Shown here: positions 1-8,591 of the stretch, piece after piece
Position numbering within the stretch: the first letter of the stretch is position 1
Layout: each line of letters begins with the position of its first letter
Source of the DNA: JBBIQV01 sp964555285
GTDB taxonomy: Bacteria > Nitrospirota > Nitrospiria > Nitrospirales > Nitrospiraceae
Direction of reading: 5' to 3'
DNA: 64,000 bases
Assembly: GCA_964555285.1 (NCBI GenBank)
Contig: CAZKRM010000011.1
Coordinates: 21,930 to 85,929 of the forward strand
Program-made: the position numbers and the translations under genes
The notes under the pieces: model-generated
The model's database searches: none
What the model was told of the DNA's origin: nothing
What the model saw: only the letters and a program-made list of their open reading frames with translations

Positions 1-1042
1 GCAGGGAGGAGGCATGGACCTTCTCGAGATAATCTTGGGCCATCTGCGGCAAGGCCGCGCCGAATTTCTTGCTCAATAACGACGAGAAACCTTCGATCTC
101 CCGGAGCGGGCTCTTCAGATCGTGTGCGACGGAGTAGGTGAAGGCTTCCAGTTCCTTGGTTTTTCGCTCCAGCGCCTGCGACCGTTCGCGCAGCGTGGCC
201 AGCATGGTGCCGAGCAAGCGGGTGAGGGTGCCGACCTCGTCTTGTGAATCCCACGGGTCGAAACTGGCACCGAGGTTGTGGCGGGCAACTTGATCTGCCG
301 TGACGGCAAGGCGTTGCAGAGGACGGGCCACCTGGCGACTTGCCAGGAGATAGGTGGCGGTGATGACGAGGGCGAGCAGGACGACCAGCCCTAACGCGAT
401 CAGCCGCGCGTGTCTCAGGAGGCGATCTCCTTCGTGCTTCATCTCCACGTCAATCTTGGTGTGCGCATCGACGAGCTCATCCAACCCCTCCATCAGTTGC
501 TCGAACAGGGCATCGGCTTTTCCAAGCGGAGGCCCCGATTCGCGTTCGGCCACCGGGGCCGGTTGAACGAGCCACGCTTCCCAGTTGGATGACAGCTCCC
601 GCAACACGAAGTCGATTTGTTCCAGCGCGCGATCTTCCTGGTCGGCCAGCACGACTTGGTCATGGTCGGTCAACATGCGAAACAGGATCGGATGTGTCCG
701 CGCGGCGTGGGTCGAGCGGTAGAGTTTCAACGATTGTCCGAGCTGTGCGGCTAATTCCGTCAGGCGCTGCGTCGTCGCTTCAGTGGAGTGAGGAGTCGCG
801 TTCTCAATGGAGAGATGCAGCGCAAGATTCATCTCGAACGCATGACGCTGCATGGTGGCGGCCGTGACGATGGCCGGGACGGTGATGCGCTTGTGGCGGT
901 CCACGTAGCTATTGATACGGGTCAGGTAGATGAGAATGGCCGTAAGGCTGGCAGCCAGCAGGATGAGGATCAGGCCGAAGGATACGATGAGCTTCTGCCC
1001 GATCGTGAGGTGGGTAAGCCACCTGAAAGGAATGCGGCGCAT
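1..1042 (-). CDS. Sensor histidine kinase, C-terminal part cut by window edge
   Basis: Membrane-bound histidine kinase that would phosphorylate an unseen response regulator. Reading the minus strand from the ATG at 1042 gives 347 residues without a stop. A first membrane segment lies near residues 14-35, followed by a helical periplasmic region of about 170 residues resembling a four-helix-bundle sensor. A second membrane segment lies near 205-225, then a HAMP-like linker and a HisKA dimerisation helix. The phospho-acceptor H-box reads FTYSVAHDLKSPLR, the form seen in phytochrome-like kinases. The catalytic ATPase domain lies outside the window. It starts 65 bases after the outer-membrane protein gene on the same strand, so co-transcription is possible. 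The ligand is unknown. Confidence 0.85.
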   Translation of the reverse strand, partial: MRRIPFRWLTHLTIGQKLIVSFGLILILLAASLTAILIYLTRINSYVDRHKRITVPAIVTAATMQRHAFEMNLALHLSIENATPHSTEATTQRLTELAAQLGQSLKLYRSTHAARTHPILFRMLTDHDQVVLADQEDRALEQIDFVLRELSSNWEAWLVQPAPVAERESGPPLGKADALFEQLMEGLDELVDAHTKIDVEMKHEGDRLLRHARLIALGLVVLLALVITATYLLASRQVARPLQRLAVTADQVARHNLGASFDPWDSQDEVGTLTRLLGTMLATLRERSQALERKTKELEAFTYSVAHDLKSPLREIEGFSSLLSKKFGAALPQMAQDYLEKVHASSL

Positions 1043-1107
1043 GGCGTAAGGTATCACAGGGGAGAAGGTGGTGCTAGAGAGACGTCCGATCGATCGAGAG
1101 GGGACGG

Positions 1108-2157
1108 TTATCGCATGATGATCTTGCCGCTCTTGTCCCAAAACCAGAAGACGGACACATTGGGATAGATCGAATTGATGGCATTTTGACCCGCGACGGT
1201 AAAGAGGCAGCCAGCCGATATCAGCCAGCTCTGCGAGAAATTCCATTGAAGGGCTGGCTCTACACCGATGATCGTGAAGCCGTTCTTCTGGCCGGTGTTG
1301 ATCTCGTGCCCATCGGCTCGCCACGTCAGGCCGTGCAGGGTCGAGACCTCGATGTTATATCCGAACCCGTTCTTATCATTCAGAATGTGCTCGATGATCA
1401 GGCGTGTATTAATCACGTCGCCCGTATATGTGGTGGTGCCGTTGCTCTCTCCGGGGGCCGCGTAGGAGTAAAAGACCGCGGCGCTGATGCGGACAGGTTC
1501 GAAAATCTTGCGGGCCATGATTCCCTGGGTAAATCCTAATTCGCCAAATCGAGTACTGGGGAGCCGACCGAGCGGAGCGAATCCTCCCGGAGGCTTTCCT
1601 GCATCTGTCCAGCGGCTCGTAGGCAGTACGATTTGGGTGTAATGGGTAATGGAAGGACGCCAGCCGTCGGGGTCTTGCACGATCGGTCGATACTTCATAA
1701 TGAGTGAGGTATCACCCAGGCCGACGTCGGAGGTGTTCTGGCCGTTTGCGCCAGCCCAGAAGGCGTTTATAGAAGCGGCCGCGCCGAGCTCAATGTGATT
1801 TGTCAGCCCGTAAGCCGCGTTGACTGAAGGAGAGACTTGAGAGAGTTTGACGGGGTCGCTCTTGGCCTCGGTCACGAACTGCAACTGGTTGCCGAAGCTG
1901 CTATCGCCGAATTGGGAGAACAGGAACTCTCTAATGGAGAGTTGTCCCTTTGGCTGAGTGTCCACCGCCTGGAGGAGGATCGGCCCATGCGAAAGCGGAT
2001 TCCAGCTCTGACGGTATTTCTTGATTTCCTCTTCAGTAGGCACCCAATCGAGGGCTAATGCCTTCATGGGAAGAAAAGCAAGCACAACTAGCAGGAAAAT
2101 GAACGGCCGGTGTGCTGGGTGAGAATTGTTAACGGGTCCTTTTTTGATGACTCGCAT
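1108..2157 (-). CDS. Outer-membrane beta-barrel protein
   Basis: A 349-residue secreted protein with an N-terminal signal sequence (hydrophobic run about 19-36, cleavage near ALA-LD). The rest has alternating polar/aromatic strands and glycine turns typical of a transmembrane beta-barrel, for example YGLTNHIELGAAAS and a C-terminal aromatic strand. It resembles the MetA-pathway/transporter-like outer-membrane families, but I cannot name the substrate. It diverges from the molybdate-type regulator at 2315 across an AT-rich control region with a clear minus-strand promoter, so it may belong to the same regulon. The start is the ATG at 2157. Confidence 0.7.
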   Translation of the reverse strand: MRVIKKGPVNNSHPAHRPFIFLLVVLAFLPMKALALDWVPTEEEIKKYRQSWNPLSHGPILLQAVDTQPKGQLSIREFLFSQFGDSSFGNQLQFVTEAKSDPVKLSQVSPSVNAAYGLTNHIELGAAASINAFWAGANGQNTSDVGLGDTSLIMKYRPIVQDPDGWRPSITHYTQIVLPTSRWTDAGKPPGGFAPLGRLPSTRFGELGFTQGIMARKIFEPVRISAAVFYSYAAPGESNGTTTYTGDVINTRLIIEHILNDKNGFGYNIEVSTLHGLTWRADGHEINTGQKNGFTIIGVEPALQWNFSQSWLISAGCLFTVAGQNAINSIYPNVSVFWFWDKSGKIIMR

Positions 2158-2200
2158 GTTGTGTATTAATTCCTATATATCCGATCATGAATACGGACTT

Positions 2201-2228
2201 AATATATTAACTTGGTAATAGCTGTCAA
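2201..2228 (-). promoter_or_regulatory. Sigma-70 promoter for the outer-membrane protein gene
   Basis: On the minus strand, TTGACA (2228-2223) is followed after 16 bases by TATATT (2206-2201), a near-consensus promoter about 45 bases before the ATG at 2157. The perfect palindrome TTAATATATTAA at 2199-2210 covers its -10 box and could be a repressor or activator site. Confidence 0.65.
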
Positions 2229-2246
2229 CAGTAAAAACGAACAGGG

Positions 2247-2274
2247 GTATTGTCATATTCATCATCAACAATAC
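2247..2274. promoter_or_regulatory. Inverted repeat, candidate operator
   Basis: GTATTGT (2247-2253) and ACAATAC (2268-2274) form a perfect 7-base inverted repeat with a 14-base spacer. It directly abuts the -35 box of the plus-strand promoter at 2275. Its position between two divergent promoters suits binding by the adjacent XRE regulator. The binding protein is inferred. Confidence 0.45.
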
Positions 2275-2302
2275 TTGACATTGATACAGAATACAGGATA
2301 CT
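2275..2302 (+). promoter_or_regulatory. Promoter of the binding-protein-fused regulator
   Basis: TTGACA at 2275-2280, a 16-base spacer and GATACT at 2297-2302. The start codon at 2315 lies only about 12 bases past the -10 box and lacks a Shine-Dalgarno sequence, so the mRNA is probably leaderless or nearly so. Confidence 0.55.
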
Positions 2303-2314
2303 CATTTCTCCGCT

Positions 2315-3499
2315 ATGGGCGAGAAAAACAAAGCTGAGCCTGCCGGCAATATTGAAAACCGTCTTCGTAGCCTGAGGTCGGCGAAGGGCCTCTCGCAAGG
2401 TGCGTTGGCCGGCATGGCCGGCATCACTCGGCAAGCGGTCTGTGCGATCGAAGCCAATCAATACCTCCCTACGACCGCCGTCGCTCTTCGTCTGGCCGGA
2501 GCGCTCGATTGTCGCGTCGAGGATTTGTTCAGCCTCGTGGCGAGTGGCGAAGTGATCGAGGGAGATCTCCTCACTGCGCAGTCTGAGAACAGAGATGATT
2601 GGGCCAGGGTCCGTGTGAAAGTTGCCAAAGTGGGGGGGCGTACAGTGGTCCGGCCGGTTGCCAACCTGGGCGATGTGCTGAATTACACAGTTCCGGCTGA
2701 TGGATTGATTCTTGGGCTTGTCGGTGGATCGGGACGAACCGGGAAGCTGCCTGCGAGGGTTCGCGTGCAGCTCTTGAGAGATCGGCGGGTTGTTGAACAG
2801 GAGATCGCAGTGGCTGGATGCGATCCGGCCATCTTCCTGGCCGGCGAATACTTGCGGCGGCGGCGCGAGAAGACCGCTGTGGTTGGGTGGACGCTGGGCA
2901 GTGCGGCGGCGATTGACGCGTTGAAGCGTGGAGAGGTTCACATCGCTGGATTGCATGTCGTGGACCCGAAATCGGGGGAATCGAATCTGCCCTATCTCCG
3001 GAAGCACCTCACAGGGAGCGGATTCACGGTCGTCACGTTCGCGACCTGGGAAGAAGGTCTGATGGTGCAAGCGGGCAACCCCAAGCACATCCGGTCGGTG
3101 TCGGATGTGGCGCGAAAGGAGATTACGATGGTCAATCGGGAGCAAGGGTCAGGAGCGCGGGGGTTGCTCGATCAGAAGCTGGTTGACCTCGGTCTTCAGG
3201 GTCATCAACTGAACGGGTATGACCGGCTTGTCCGATCCCATCTGGAGGTCGCGAGCCTCGTAGCACCCGGCCAAGCCGATGTGGGGATCGGCGTCCGCTC
3301 AGTCGCGAGACTCCTCGGGCTCGATTTTGTCCCTCTTCAGGAAGCGCGGTACGATTTGGTCATACCAACCACGTACCTCACTGACCACCCCAGCCTCGCC
3401 AACTTATTGGATACCATCGTCAGCCGCCAGTTCAGGGCTGAGGTCGAGGCGCTTGGGGGATACGACACGAGGGAAACGGGTAAGGTGCACACGTTGTAG
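2315..3499 (+). CDS. XRE-family regulator with periplasmic-binding-protein-like domain (molybdate-type)
   Basis: A 394-residue one-component regulator. Residues about 14-70 form a helix-turn-helix of the Cro/XRE type (LSQGALAGMAGITRQAVCAIE). Residues about 170-385 resemble the PBP_like/molybdate-binding-protein domain, containing NREQGSGARGLLDQKL and GQADVGIGVRSVARLLGL. Proteins of this architecture are usually annotated as molybdate- or tungstate-responsive regulators. The gene opens a plus-strand series leading to modABC and faces an outer-membrane protein gene, so control of oxyanion uptake is the natural reading. Ligand identity is inferred. The next in-frame ATG would cut into the HTH, so the start at 2315 stands despite the missing ribosome site. 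Confidence 0.85.
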   Translation: MGEKNKAEPAGNIENRLRSLRSAKGLSQGALAGMAGITRQAVCAIEANQYLPTTAVALRLAGALDCRVEDLFSLVASGEVIEGDLLTAQSENRDDWARVRVKVAKVGGRTVVRPVANLGDVLNYTVPADGLILGLVGGSGRTGKLPARVRVQLLRDRRVVEQEIAVAGCDPAIFLAGEYLRRRREKTAVVGWTLGSAAAIDALKRGEVHIAGLHVVDPKSGESNLPYLRKHLTGSGFTVVTFATWEEGLMVQAGNPKHIRSVSDVARKEITMVNREQGSGARGLLDQKLVDLGLQGHQLNGYDRLVRSHLEVASLVAPGQADVGIGVRSVARLLGLDFVPLQEARYDLVIPTTYLTDHPSLANLLDTIVSRQFRAEVEALGGYDTRETGKVHTL

Positions 3500-3524
3500 G
3501 TGAACCGAGAGTGACGGAGGTTCG

Positions 3525-4373
3525 ATGCTCAGAACGCCTATGTGGAATCTCGTGAGAACGACCCTGCTGATGGTCGTCGCTCTAGTAGCCGGAGGAATCG
3601 GTTCAGCCGCAGCGAGCGAGCCGCTGGTCATCGCAGCCTCCCCCAGCTTGGCCACTCCTTTGGAAGAACTCGGGCGCGCGTTCGAAGCGACGCATCCCAA
3701 TGTGAAGGTGCGGATCTACTTTGACTCCGGTCTGAATCTTCGGCGCACGATCGCCGGCATGGAGAACCACCCGAAGGGGAAGTATTTCATCGGGACAGGC
3801 CCGATCCACCTGGTCGCACCTGGTGGCGATGAGCTGATCACCCGCTTGGAACACAAGTATTACGTGCTGCCGGACACACGTCGTCCTTATGCCGCTGTTC
3901 CGCTAGTCATGGCCGTTCCTGAGTCGCTTGTAGAGGCGCCGACCTCGTTTGAGGCTCTGGCACAAGGACAGAAAATCCGGGTCGCCGTCGCGGACCCAAC
4001 ACTGACCGCACTAGGGCAGAAGACCGAGGAGCTCTTCATGGCCCTCGGAATTTGGGATCAACTGAAGGGGCAGCTCGATGTGGCGACAGATACCCGAGGC
4101 GTGCTCGACCATGTGCTGAATGGACAGGCCGATGTTGGAATCCTCTTTGGACCGGACGCAGTGAAGGAGAGTCAGCGTGTCCGAGTTGTTGTGTCGGATG
4201 ATCGAACGGTTCGACCGATCGTGCACTCCATAGCCATGGAGCGATATTGTCCGAATCGTGTGCTGTGCGAGGAGTTTCTCACCTTTACGCAGTCTCTTGC
4301 CGCACAGGCGGTGCTGACGCGTCTGGGCTACGTGTCCCCTGTCGATGTCCACGAGGTGCAGGGATCTCAGTGA
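3525..4373 (+). CDS. ModA-like oxyanion-binding protein, divergent
   Basis: A 282-residue exported substrate-binding protein. The signal peptide spans about 1-31 (cleavage near AAASEP), and a GGAGG ribosome site precedes the ATG. The fold pattern matches ModA/SBP_bac_11 (IAASPSLATPLEELGRAFE at the start, ADVGILFGPDAV later). The usual ModA ligand loop AASDL reads AASPS here. The second loop (FGSSG in ordinary ModA) is FDSGLNL, followed by an insertion near KGKYFIGTG. It follows the regulator by 25 bases. A second, canonical ModA is encoded at 7086, so this one may bind another oxyanion or act as a sensor. There is no neighbouring permease of its own. Confidence 0.75.
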   Translation: MLRTPMWNLVRTTLLMVVALVAGGIGSAAASEPLVIAASPSLATPLEELGRAFEATHPNVKVRIYFDSGLNLRRTIAGMENHPKGKYFIGTGPIHLVAPGGDELITRLEHKYYVLPDTRRPYAAVPLVMAVPESLVEAPTSFEALAQGQKIRVAVADPTLTALGQKTEELFMALGIWDQLKGQLDVATDTRGVLDHVLNGQADVGILFGPDAVKESQRVRVVVSDDRTVRPIVHSIAMERYCPNRVLCEEFLTFTQSLAAQAVLTRLGYVSPVDVHEVQGSQ

Positions 4374-4472
4374 GGATCGGGTGGATCATAAACGGTGGGG
4401 TGAAATGAAACAGGAGTGTTGGAAGGTGCGGGCAATGAAGGAACTGCGAGGGAAAAAATTTTTACGGTAGAT

Positions 4473-4507
4473 GTCCATTATACATGACACAGAAGACATG
4501 TATGGAC
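4473..4507. promoter_or_regulatory. Imperfect inverted repeat over a possible -10 box
   Basis: GTCCA-TTA-TACATG (4473-4486) is mirrored by CATGTATGGAC (4497-4507), an 11-base dyad with a 3-base bulge. It contains TATACA at 4479-4484, usable as a -10 element for the gene at 4544. No good -35 is visible. The 170-base gap 4374-4543 holds nothing else recognisable. Confidence 0.35.
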
Positions 4508-4543
4508 GATTCTTTTTGGCAGTAGGCAACGCGGAGGAGATCG

Positions 4544-5218
4544 ATGCCGGAAAGAGGAGCAACAACATATCGGCGAACGTTAGCCTTCATCGCGTTCTGC
4601 GTGTCGTTGATAGTAGGGGACTTGTCAGTCGGCTGTGCGCGACTCCCTTATACCACCCACGTTGTGCACCAGGATCGTCGGGTGGTCGTCACGCTTCAAC
4701 AGGAACTCAAACCAACCGGGTACAGCCATCCGGTTCAGCTCCGTCCAGAAGAAATTGCTTCGATCCTGGCTGCCTTTTCATTTCGCGAAAAGCAGAGACT
4801 GCCGCTCCGGTGGTTCGCCGAGGAAGCACCGCCCAAAAAGATTTTCCGCTCGGACGAACTCCAGGCACTCGCTCCCTTTCTGGTGGAGGCTCTTCAGAAA
4901 GCAGGGCCTGAGGAGCGGGTGCATTTTCAAGTGCTGGCCCCAGGGATGAATCCCGCCCATGAGCGCGACACGACTGCGGGCTGGGTTGCGGTACGCGACC
5001 CGTATTTGCATCTGACTCTTGAGCACCATCACGCACAGTTTCCCATCAGGAAAGAGGAACAGTGGGACCTCCGTTATCCCGCCGTTCCCCCGGAGCCCGG
5101 CGCCTATCTTCTGTACTTCGAGCCAGGAAGATTTTGGGTCACCGATCCGGTTTCCGGCGAGTCAGCGGTGCAACTCCGGGAGTTTCTTAAGTCCGTGGTT
5201 GTTCCGTCAGGGAGATAG
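4544..5218 (+). CDS. Exported protein of unknown function, possible lipoprotein
   Basis: A 224-residue protein starting 7 bases after a strong GGAGGAG site. The N-terminus (about residues 8-31) is a hydrophobic export signal ending SVGCARL. The cysteine could be lipidated, although the lipobox is weak. The mature part has no recognised domain and reads as a soluble alpha/beta protein (RPEEIASILAAFSF, PGAYLLYFEPGRFWV). It sits between the divergent ModA-like gene and the OprP-type porin. A link to oxyanion transport is suggested by position only. Confidence 0.6.
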   Translation: MPERGATTYRRTLAFIAFCVSLIVGDLSVGCARLPYTTHVVHQDRRVVVTLQQELKPTGYSHPVQLRPEEIASILAAFSFREKQRLPLRWFAEEAPPKKIFRSDELQALAPFLVEALQKAGPEERVHFQVLAPGMNPAHERDTTAGWVAVRDPYLHLTLEHHHAQFPIRKEEQWDLRYPAVPPEPGAYLLYFEPGRFWVTDPVSGESAVQLREFLKSVVVPSGR

Positions 5219-5287
5219 CATCTCACGGAGATCCCCCATCGGAGTATCCGTCCACGATTCATTCGTATTCATTGATGGAGACGATAG

Positions 5288-7045
5288 ATGGCATTGTATA
5301 GAGCATTCACCCTGGCAGAGCGGGTGAGTCGCGGGCTGAAGAAGATCGTAACGACGGGTGTGCTGTTCATCGTGGCCACACACTCGTACACCGCACGAGC
5401 AGTCGAATCGGGGAGACTGGTTGAAAAGGACGGACAATATGTCTTCGTCGAAAGCCAGGACCCCGCACTTCGACTCTTGCTAGAGCGGGCGTTTGAGAAA
5501 GGGCTGATCACCCTGGAGGAGCGTGATCGGGTGATCAAGGAGTCCGAAGCGCGTGCCTACCTCATGCAGCCGAGCTACAAGCTCTGGTACGACCGAGGTT
5601 TTAACTTCTCCATGAACGATAATGCGTTTCTTCTGAAGATTCGTGGAAGGTTGATGTTTCGTGAGACGACGCGCTGGAGAAATGACGCCTGGCGGAATCC
5701 CGGTGACGCAAAGAATTTTCCTGAGTTGCTGGGCGTGTTCGGGGACTACCGCGCGAATCGCTCGGAAGATTTCGCATCGCAGTTTAATTTACGTCGCGCT
5801 CGGCTGATGTTCTTGGGGCATCTCATCAATCCCGATTTTAAGTATTTCGTGCAGATAGGTTTTGAAACAGCCGAAAACGCGCAAACGCCCGGCTCCGCCA
5901 ATTTGTTGGACTATTACTTTCTGAGCACCCACGTCCCGTTGTTCAACGTGCAAGCAGGCCAATACAAAGTCTTCTTCAATCGAGCCCAGATCAATAACAC
6001 AGCCTCCATGCAATTTGCCGAGCGGGCCCCCGTGCAAGATGCCTTTTCCGCCAGCGGGCTGAATCGTCGCGACATCGGCATTACCATCATGAACGACGAT
6101 GAGGTATACCCGGTGAACTATTATCTGGGCGTCTTCAACGGCGCGGGCCCGCTCTTCAACCGGTACGGGACGTTTAACAGTGAGGAACCAACCCCGAACT
6201 GCCCGGGTGGACAAACGGGGGGCAACCCCTTTCCCTCTCCCGCAAGCTGCAACCAGGCCAACCAGCGCAACGTCAATGCCAACTTCCGCAACGAGATCGA
6301 CAAGCTCATGTACGCAGGGAGACTCCAGTGGAATATCATGGGACGGCCGGGGTACGGGGAAGGAGACTTGGTCTACTCGGAAACACCGCAACTGGCGGTG
6401 GGTGGAGGTCTGGCCTACAATCCCGGAATCAATACCAGCACGGACAATGCCTTCATCGGTATCGATCTGGCCAATCTCAACTTCCGCCGCCAATTGGCGA
6501 CGTTCGGCAATGGTCGGCAACTCGGATGGGGGACCGTGAATTACACGACGTACGCGTTTGATGGCGTATACAAGTACCGGGGGTTCTCCTTGCAAGGTGA
6601 ATGGTACTTCAAGAACATTGAGCGGACCTTCAAAGGGGCGCCCTGTCTCCAAACAGCGGGGACGGGTGGTCCTTGTACGGCGTTCGCGTCCGGTCTGTTG
6701 GGCAATGCCACCGGCTGGTACGTCCAGTCGGGCTACTACCTGATCCCGCGCAAACTGGAAGTGGCGGCGCGCTATTCCTATTGGGACCCGGATACTCACG
6801 CGTCCAGCGACCTCATCAAGCAAGTGGATGCGTCGCTGAACTGGTTTCCGTTCGGGACCTACGATTATCAAGTGATGTTGACCTATTCGAACACGGCCAT
6901 GGGCACGGGTGGATATGCGGTCGGCCGTAGTGCGCCGCTGCCGGCGATCAACGGATCTTTTCCATCAGGCGTAGTACCTCTGGATGCGAAAGGCGGAACA
7001 TTGATCGAGAATGCCCTTCGCCTACAGTTCCAAATCTTCTTCTAA
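5288..7045 (+). CDS. OprO/OprP-type phosphate-selective porin
   Basis: A 585-residue outer-membrane porin. A signal sequence spans about 18-38. A short helical segment follows (about 55-90, LLLERAFEKGLITLEERDRVI), then a long beta-barrel with the Porin_O_P pattern: NLRRARLMFLGHLINPDFKYFVQIGF, NVQAGQYKVFF, GLNRRDIGI. The C-terminal residue is Phe (LRLQFQIFF), as needed for BAM-mediated insertion. Family members take up anions such as phosphate. The location 40 bases upstream of modABC suggests passage of molybdate or a similar oxyanion, which is inference. It has no strong ribosome site. Confidence 0.85.
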   Translation: MALYRAFTLAERVSRGLKKIVTTGVLFIVATHSYTARAVESGRLVEKDGQYVFVESQDPALRLLLERAFEKGLITLEERDRVIKESEARAYLMQPSYKLWYDRGFNFSMNDNAFLLKIRGRLMFRETTRWRNDAWRNPGDAKNFPELLGVFGDYRANRSEDFASQFNLRRARLMFLGHLINPDFKYFVQIGFETAENAQTPGSANLLDYYFLSTHVPLFNVQAGQYKVFFNRAQINNTASMQFAERAPVQDAFSASGLNRRDIGITIMNDDEVYPVNYYLGVFNGAGPLFNRYGTFNSEEPTPNCPGGQTGGNPFPSPASCNQANQRNVNANFRNEIDKLMYAGRLQWNIMGRPGYGEGDLVYSETPQLAVGGGLAYNPGINTSTDNAFIGIDLANLNFRRQLATFGNGRQLGWGTVNYTTYAFDGVYKYRGFSLQGEWYFKNIERTFKGAPCLQTAGTGGPCTAFASGLLGNATGWYVQSGYYLIPRKLEVAARYSYWDPDTHASSDLIKQVDASLNWFPFGTYDYQVMLTYSNTAMGTGGYAVGRSAPLPAINGSFPSGVVPLDAKGGTLIENALRLQFQIFF

Positions 7046-7085
7046 CGTGTGTAGAGTGGCCAGGTCACAGACTCGGGAGAATCGT

Positions 7086-7901
7086 ATGAAGAACCGTCAT
7101 CGTTTCAATGGAGCGATCGGTGTGGCGCTTTTGATTGCCCTGGTTGCGCTCATCGCTCTGAACGGCTTGGCCGCAGCGAGTGAGGAATTGACGATCGCGG
7201 CAGCATCAGACCTGAACTTTGCGTTCAAGGAGCTGGTGGATGAATTTGAAAAGAAGACCGGCCATCTCGTCAAGCTCTCCCTCGGTTCCTCTGGGAATTT
7301 CTTCTCGCAAATTCAGAACGGCGCTCCGTTCGATCTGTATTTTTCGGCAGACATCGGCTACCCGAAGAAGCTGGAGGAGGCTGGTCTTGCCGTGCCGGGC
7401 TCGCTCTACCGGTACGCAATTGGGCGCATTGTCGTCTGGGTTCCCAACACTTCTCCATTGGAGGTTGAAAAGCTCGGCATGGAAGTCTTAGGAGACCCAT
7501 CTATTAAGAAGGTTGCCATTGCTAATCCGAAGCATGCTCCTTATGGCCGAGCCGCGGTTGCAGCGATGCAGCACTTCAAGGTTCATGATCGTGTGAAAGA
7601 CAAACTTGTCTTGGGCGAGAACATCTCACAAACGGCTCAGTTCATTGAGTCGGGTGCCTGCGACATCGGAATCGTGGCGTTGTCACTGGCGCTCGCGCCT
7701 GCGATGAAGGCTGGGGGAAAGTACTGGGAAGTCCCCGCGGCCGCTCATCCACCGCTCGAACAGGGGGCGGTGATCCTTAAGCACTCAAGAAACCAGGATA
7801 CGGCAAAACAATTTCTTGAGTTTGTCAAAGGGCCGAAGGGACAGGAGATCATGAGGCGGTATGGATTCACCTTGCCAAGTGAATCAACGGTCGAACCATA
7901 G
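7086..7901 (+). CDS. modA: Molybdate ABC transporter substrate-binding protein
   Basis: A 271-residue periplasmic binding protein that delivers molybdate (or tungstate) to ModB. The signal peptide spans 1-31. Canonical ModA ligand loops are present: AAASDLNFAF at the mature N-terminus, SLGSSGNFFSQI, and GAPFDLYFSAD. The GAVILKHS and FLEFVKGPKGQEIMRRYGF stretches are typical C-terminal ModA features. The ATG at 7086 follows a GGGAGA site at the proper distance; an upstream in-frame ATG at 7011 lies inside the porin gene and is rejected. modB starts 3 bases after its stop. Confidence 0.93.
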   Translation: MKNRHRFNGAIGVALLIALVALIALNGLAAASEELTIAAASDLNFAFKELVDEFEKKTGHLVKLSLGSSGNFFSQIQNGAPFDLYFSADIGYPKKLEEAGLAVPGSLYRYAIGRIVVWVPNTSPLEVEKLGMEVLGDPSIKKVAIANPKHAPYGRAAVAAMQHFKVHDRVKDKLVLGENISQTAQFIESGACDIGIVALSLALAPAMKAGGKYWEVPAAAHPPLEQGAVILKHSRNQDTAKQFLEFVKGPKGQEIMRRYGFTLPSESTVEP

Positions 7902-7904
7902 GAG

Positions 7905-8591
7905 ATGGGAGCGATTGTGAATTGGACTGCGATCTGGCTGACCCTGAAACTTGCGAGCTTGACGGCCACAGCCCTTATCATCATCGGTCTGCCGCTCGCC
8001 TATTGGGTCAGCTTCTCCCGCTGGCGTTGGAAATTCCTGGTCGAGTCGATGGTGGCGCTGCCGCTGGTGCTGCCACCGACCGTGTTAGGATTCTATATTC
8101 TGGTTGCGATCGGGCCGCACAGTCCTCTGGGGCGTTTCTATTCGGATCTCGTCGGTCATCCGCTGCCGTTTACCTTTGAAGGACTCCTGCTCGCCTCGGT
8201 GCTCTACAGCCTGCCCTTTGCCGTACAACCGTTCGCGACGGCGTTCGATCAAGTCGATCGGCGGTTGATCGAGGCAGCCTGGACGCTCGGCGTGTCCCGC
8301 GCCAAGACCTTCTTCCAACTCATTCTGCCACTTTCAAAAACCGGAGTCGTGACGGGATTTGTGCTCAGCTTCGCCCACACGTTGGGGGAATTCGGTGTCG
8401 TGTTGATGGTCGGCGGCAATATTGAAGGGGAGACGCGAACAGTCTCGATTGATATTTACGATGAGGTGCAGGCGCTGAATTATGCTGGCGCAGCCCAAAC
8501 GGCCCTGTTTCTGCTCGCCGTGTCGTACCTGGTTCTTTTAATCGTCTATGCCATGAATCGAAATGTATGGGCATTATGGCCGCAGAAATGA
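7905..8591 (+). CDS. modB: Molybdate ABC transporter permease
   Basis: A 228-residue inner-membrane permease with about five hydrophobic segments. The EAA loop that docks on the ATPase is clear (EAAWTLGVSRAKTFFQLILP, residues about 125-144). SFAHTLGEFGVVLMVGGN is a ModB signature. Its length matches the family. It lies between modA and modC and overlaps the modC start by 4 bases, so translation is probably coupled. Confidence 0.93.
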   Translation: MGAIVNWTAIWLTLKLASLTATALIIIGLPLAYWVSFSRWRWKFLVESMVALPLVLPPTVLGFYILVAIGPHSPLGRFYSDLVGHPLPFTFEGLLLASVLYSLPFAVQPFATAFDQVDRRLIEAAWTLGVSRAKTFFQLILPLSKTGVVTGFVLSFAHTLGEFGVVLMVGGNIEGETRTVSIDIYDEVQALNYAGAAQTALFLLAVSYLVLLIVYAMNRNVWALWPQK

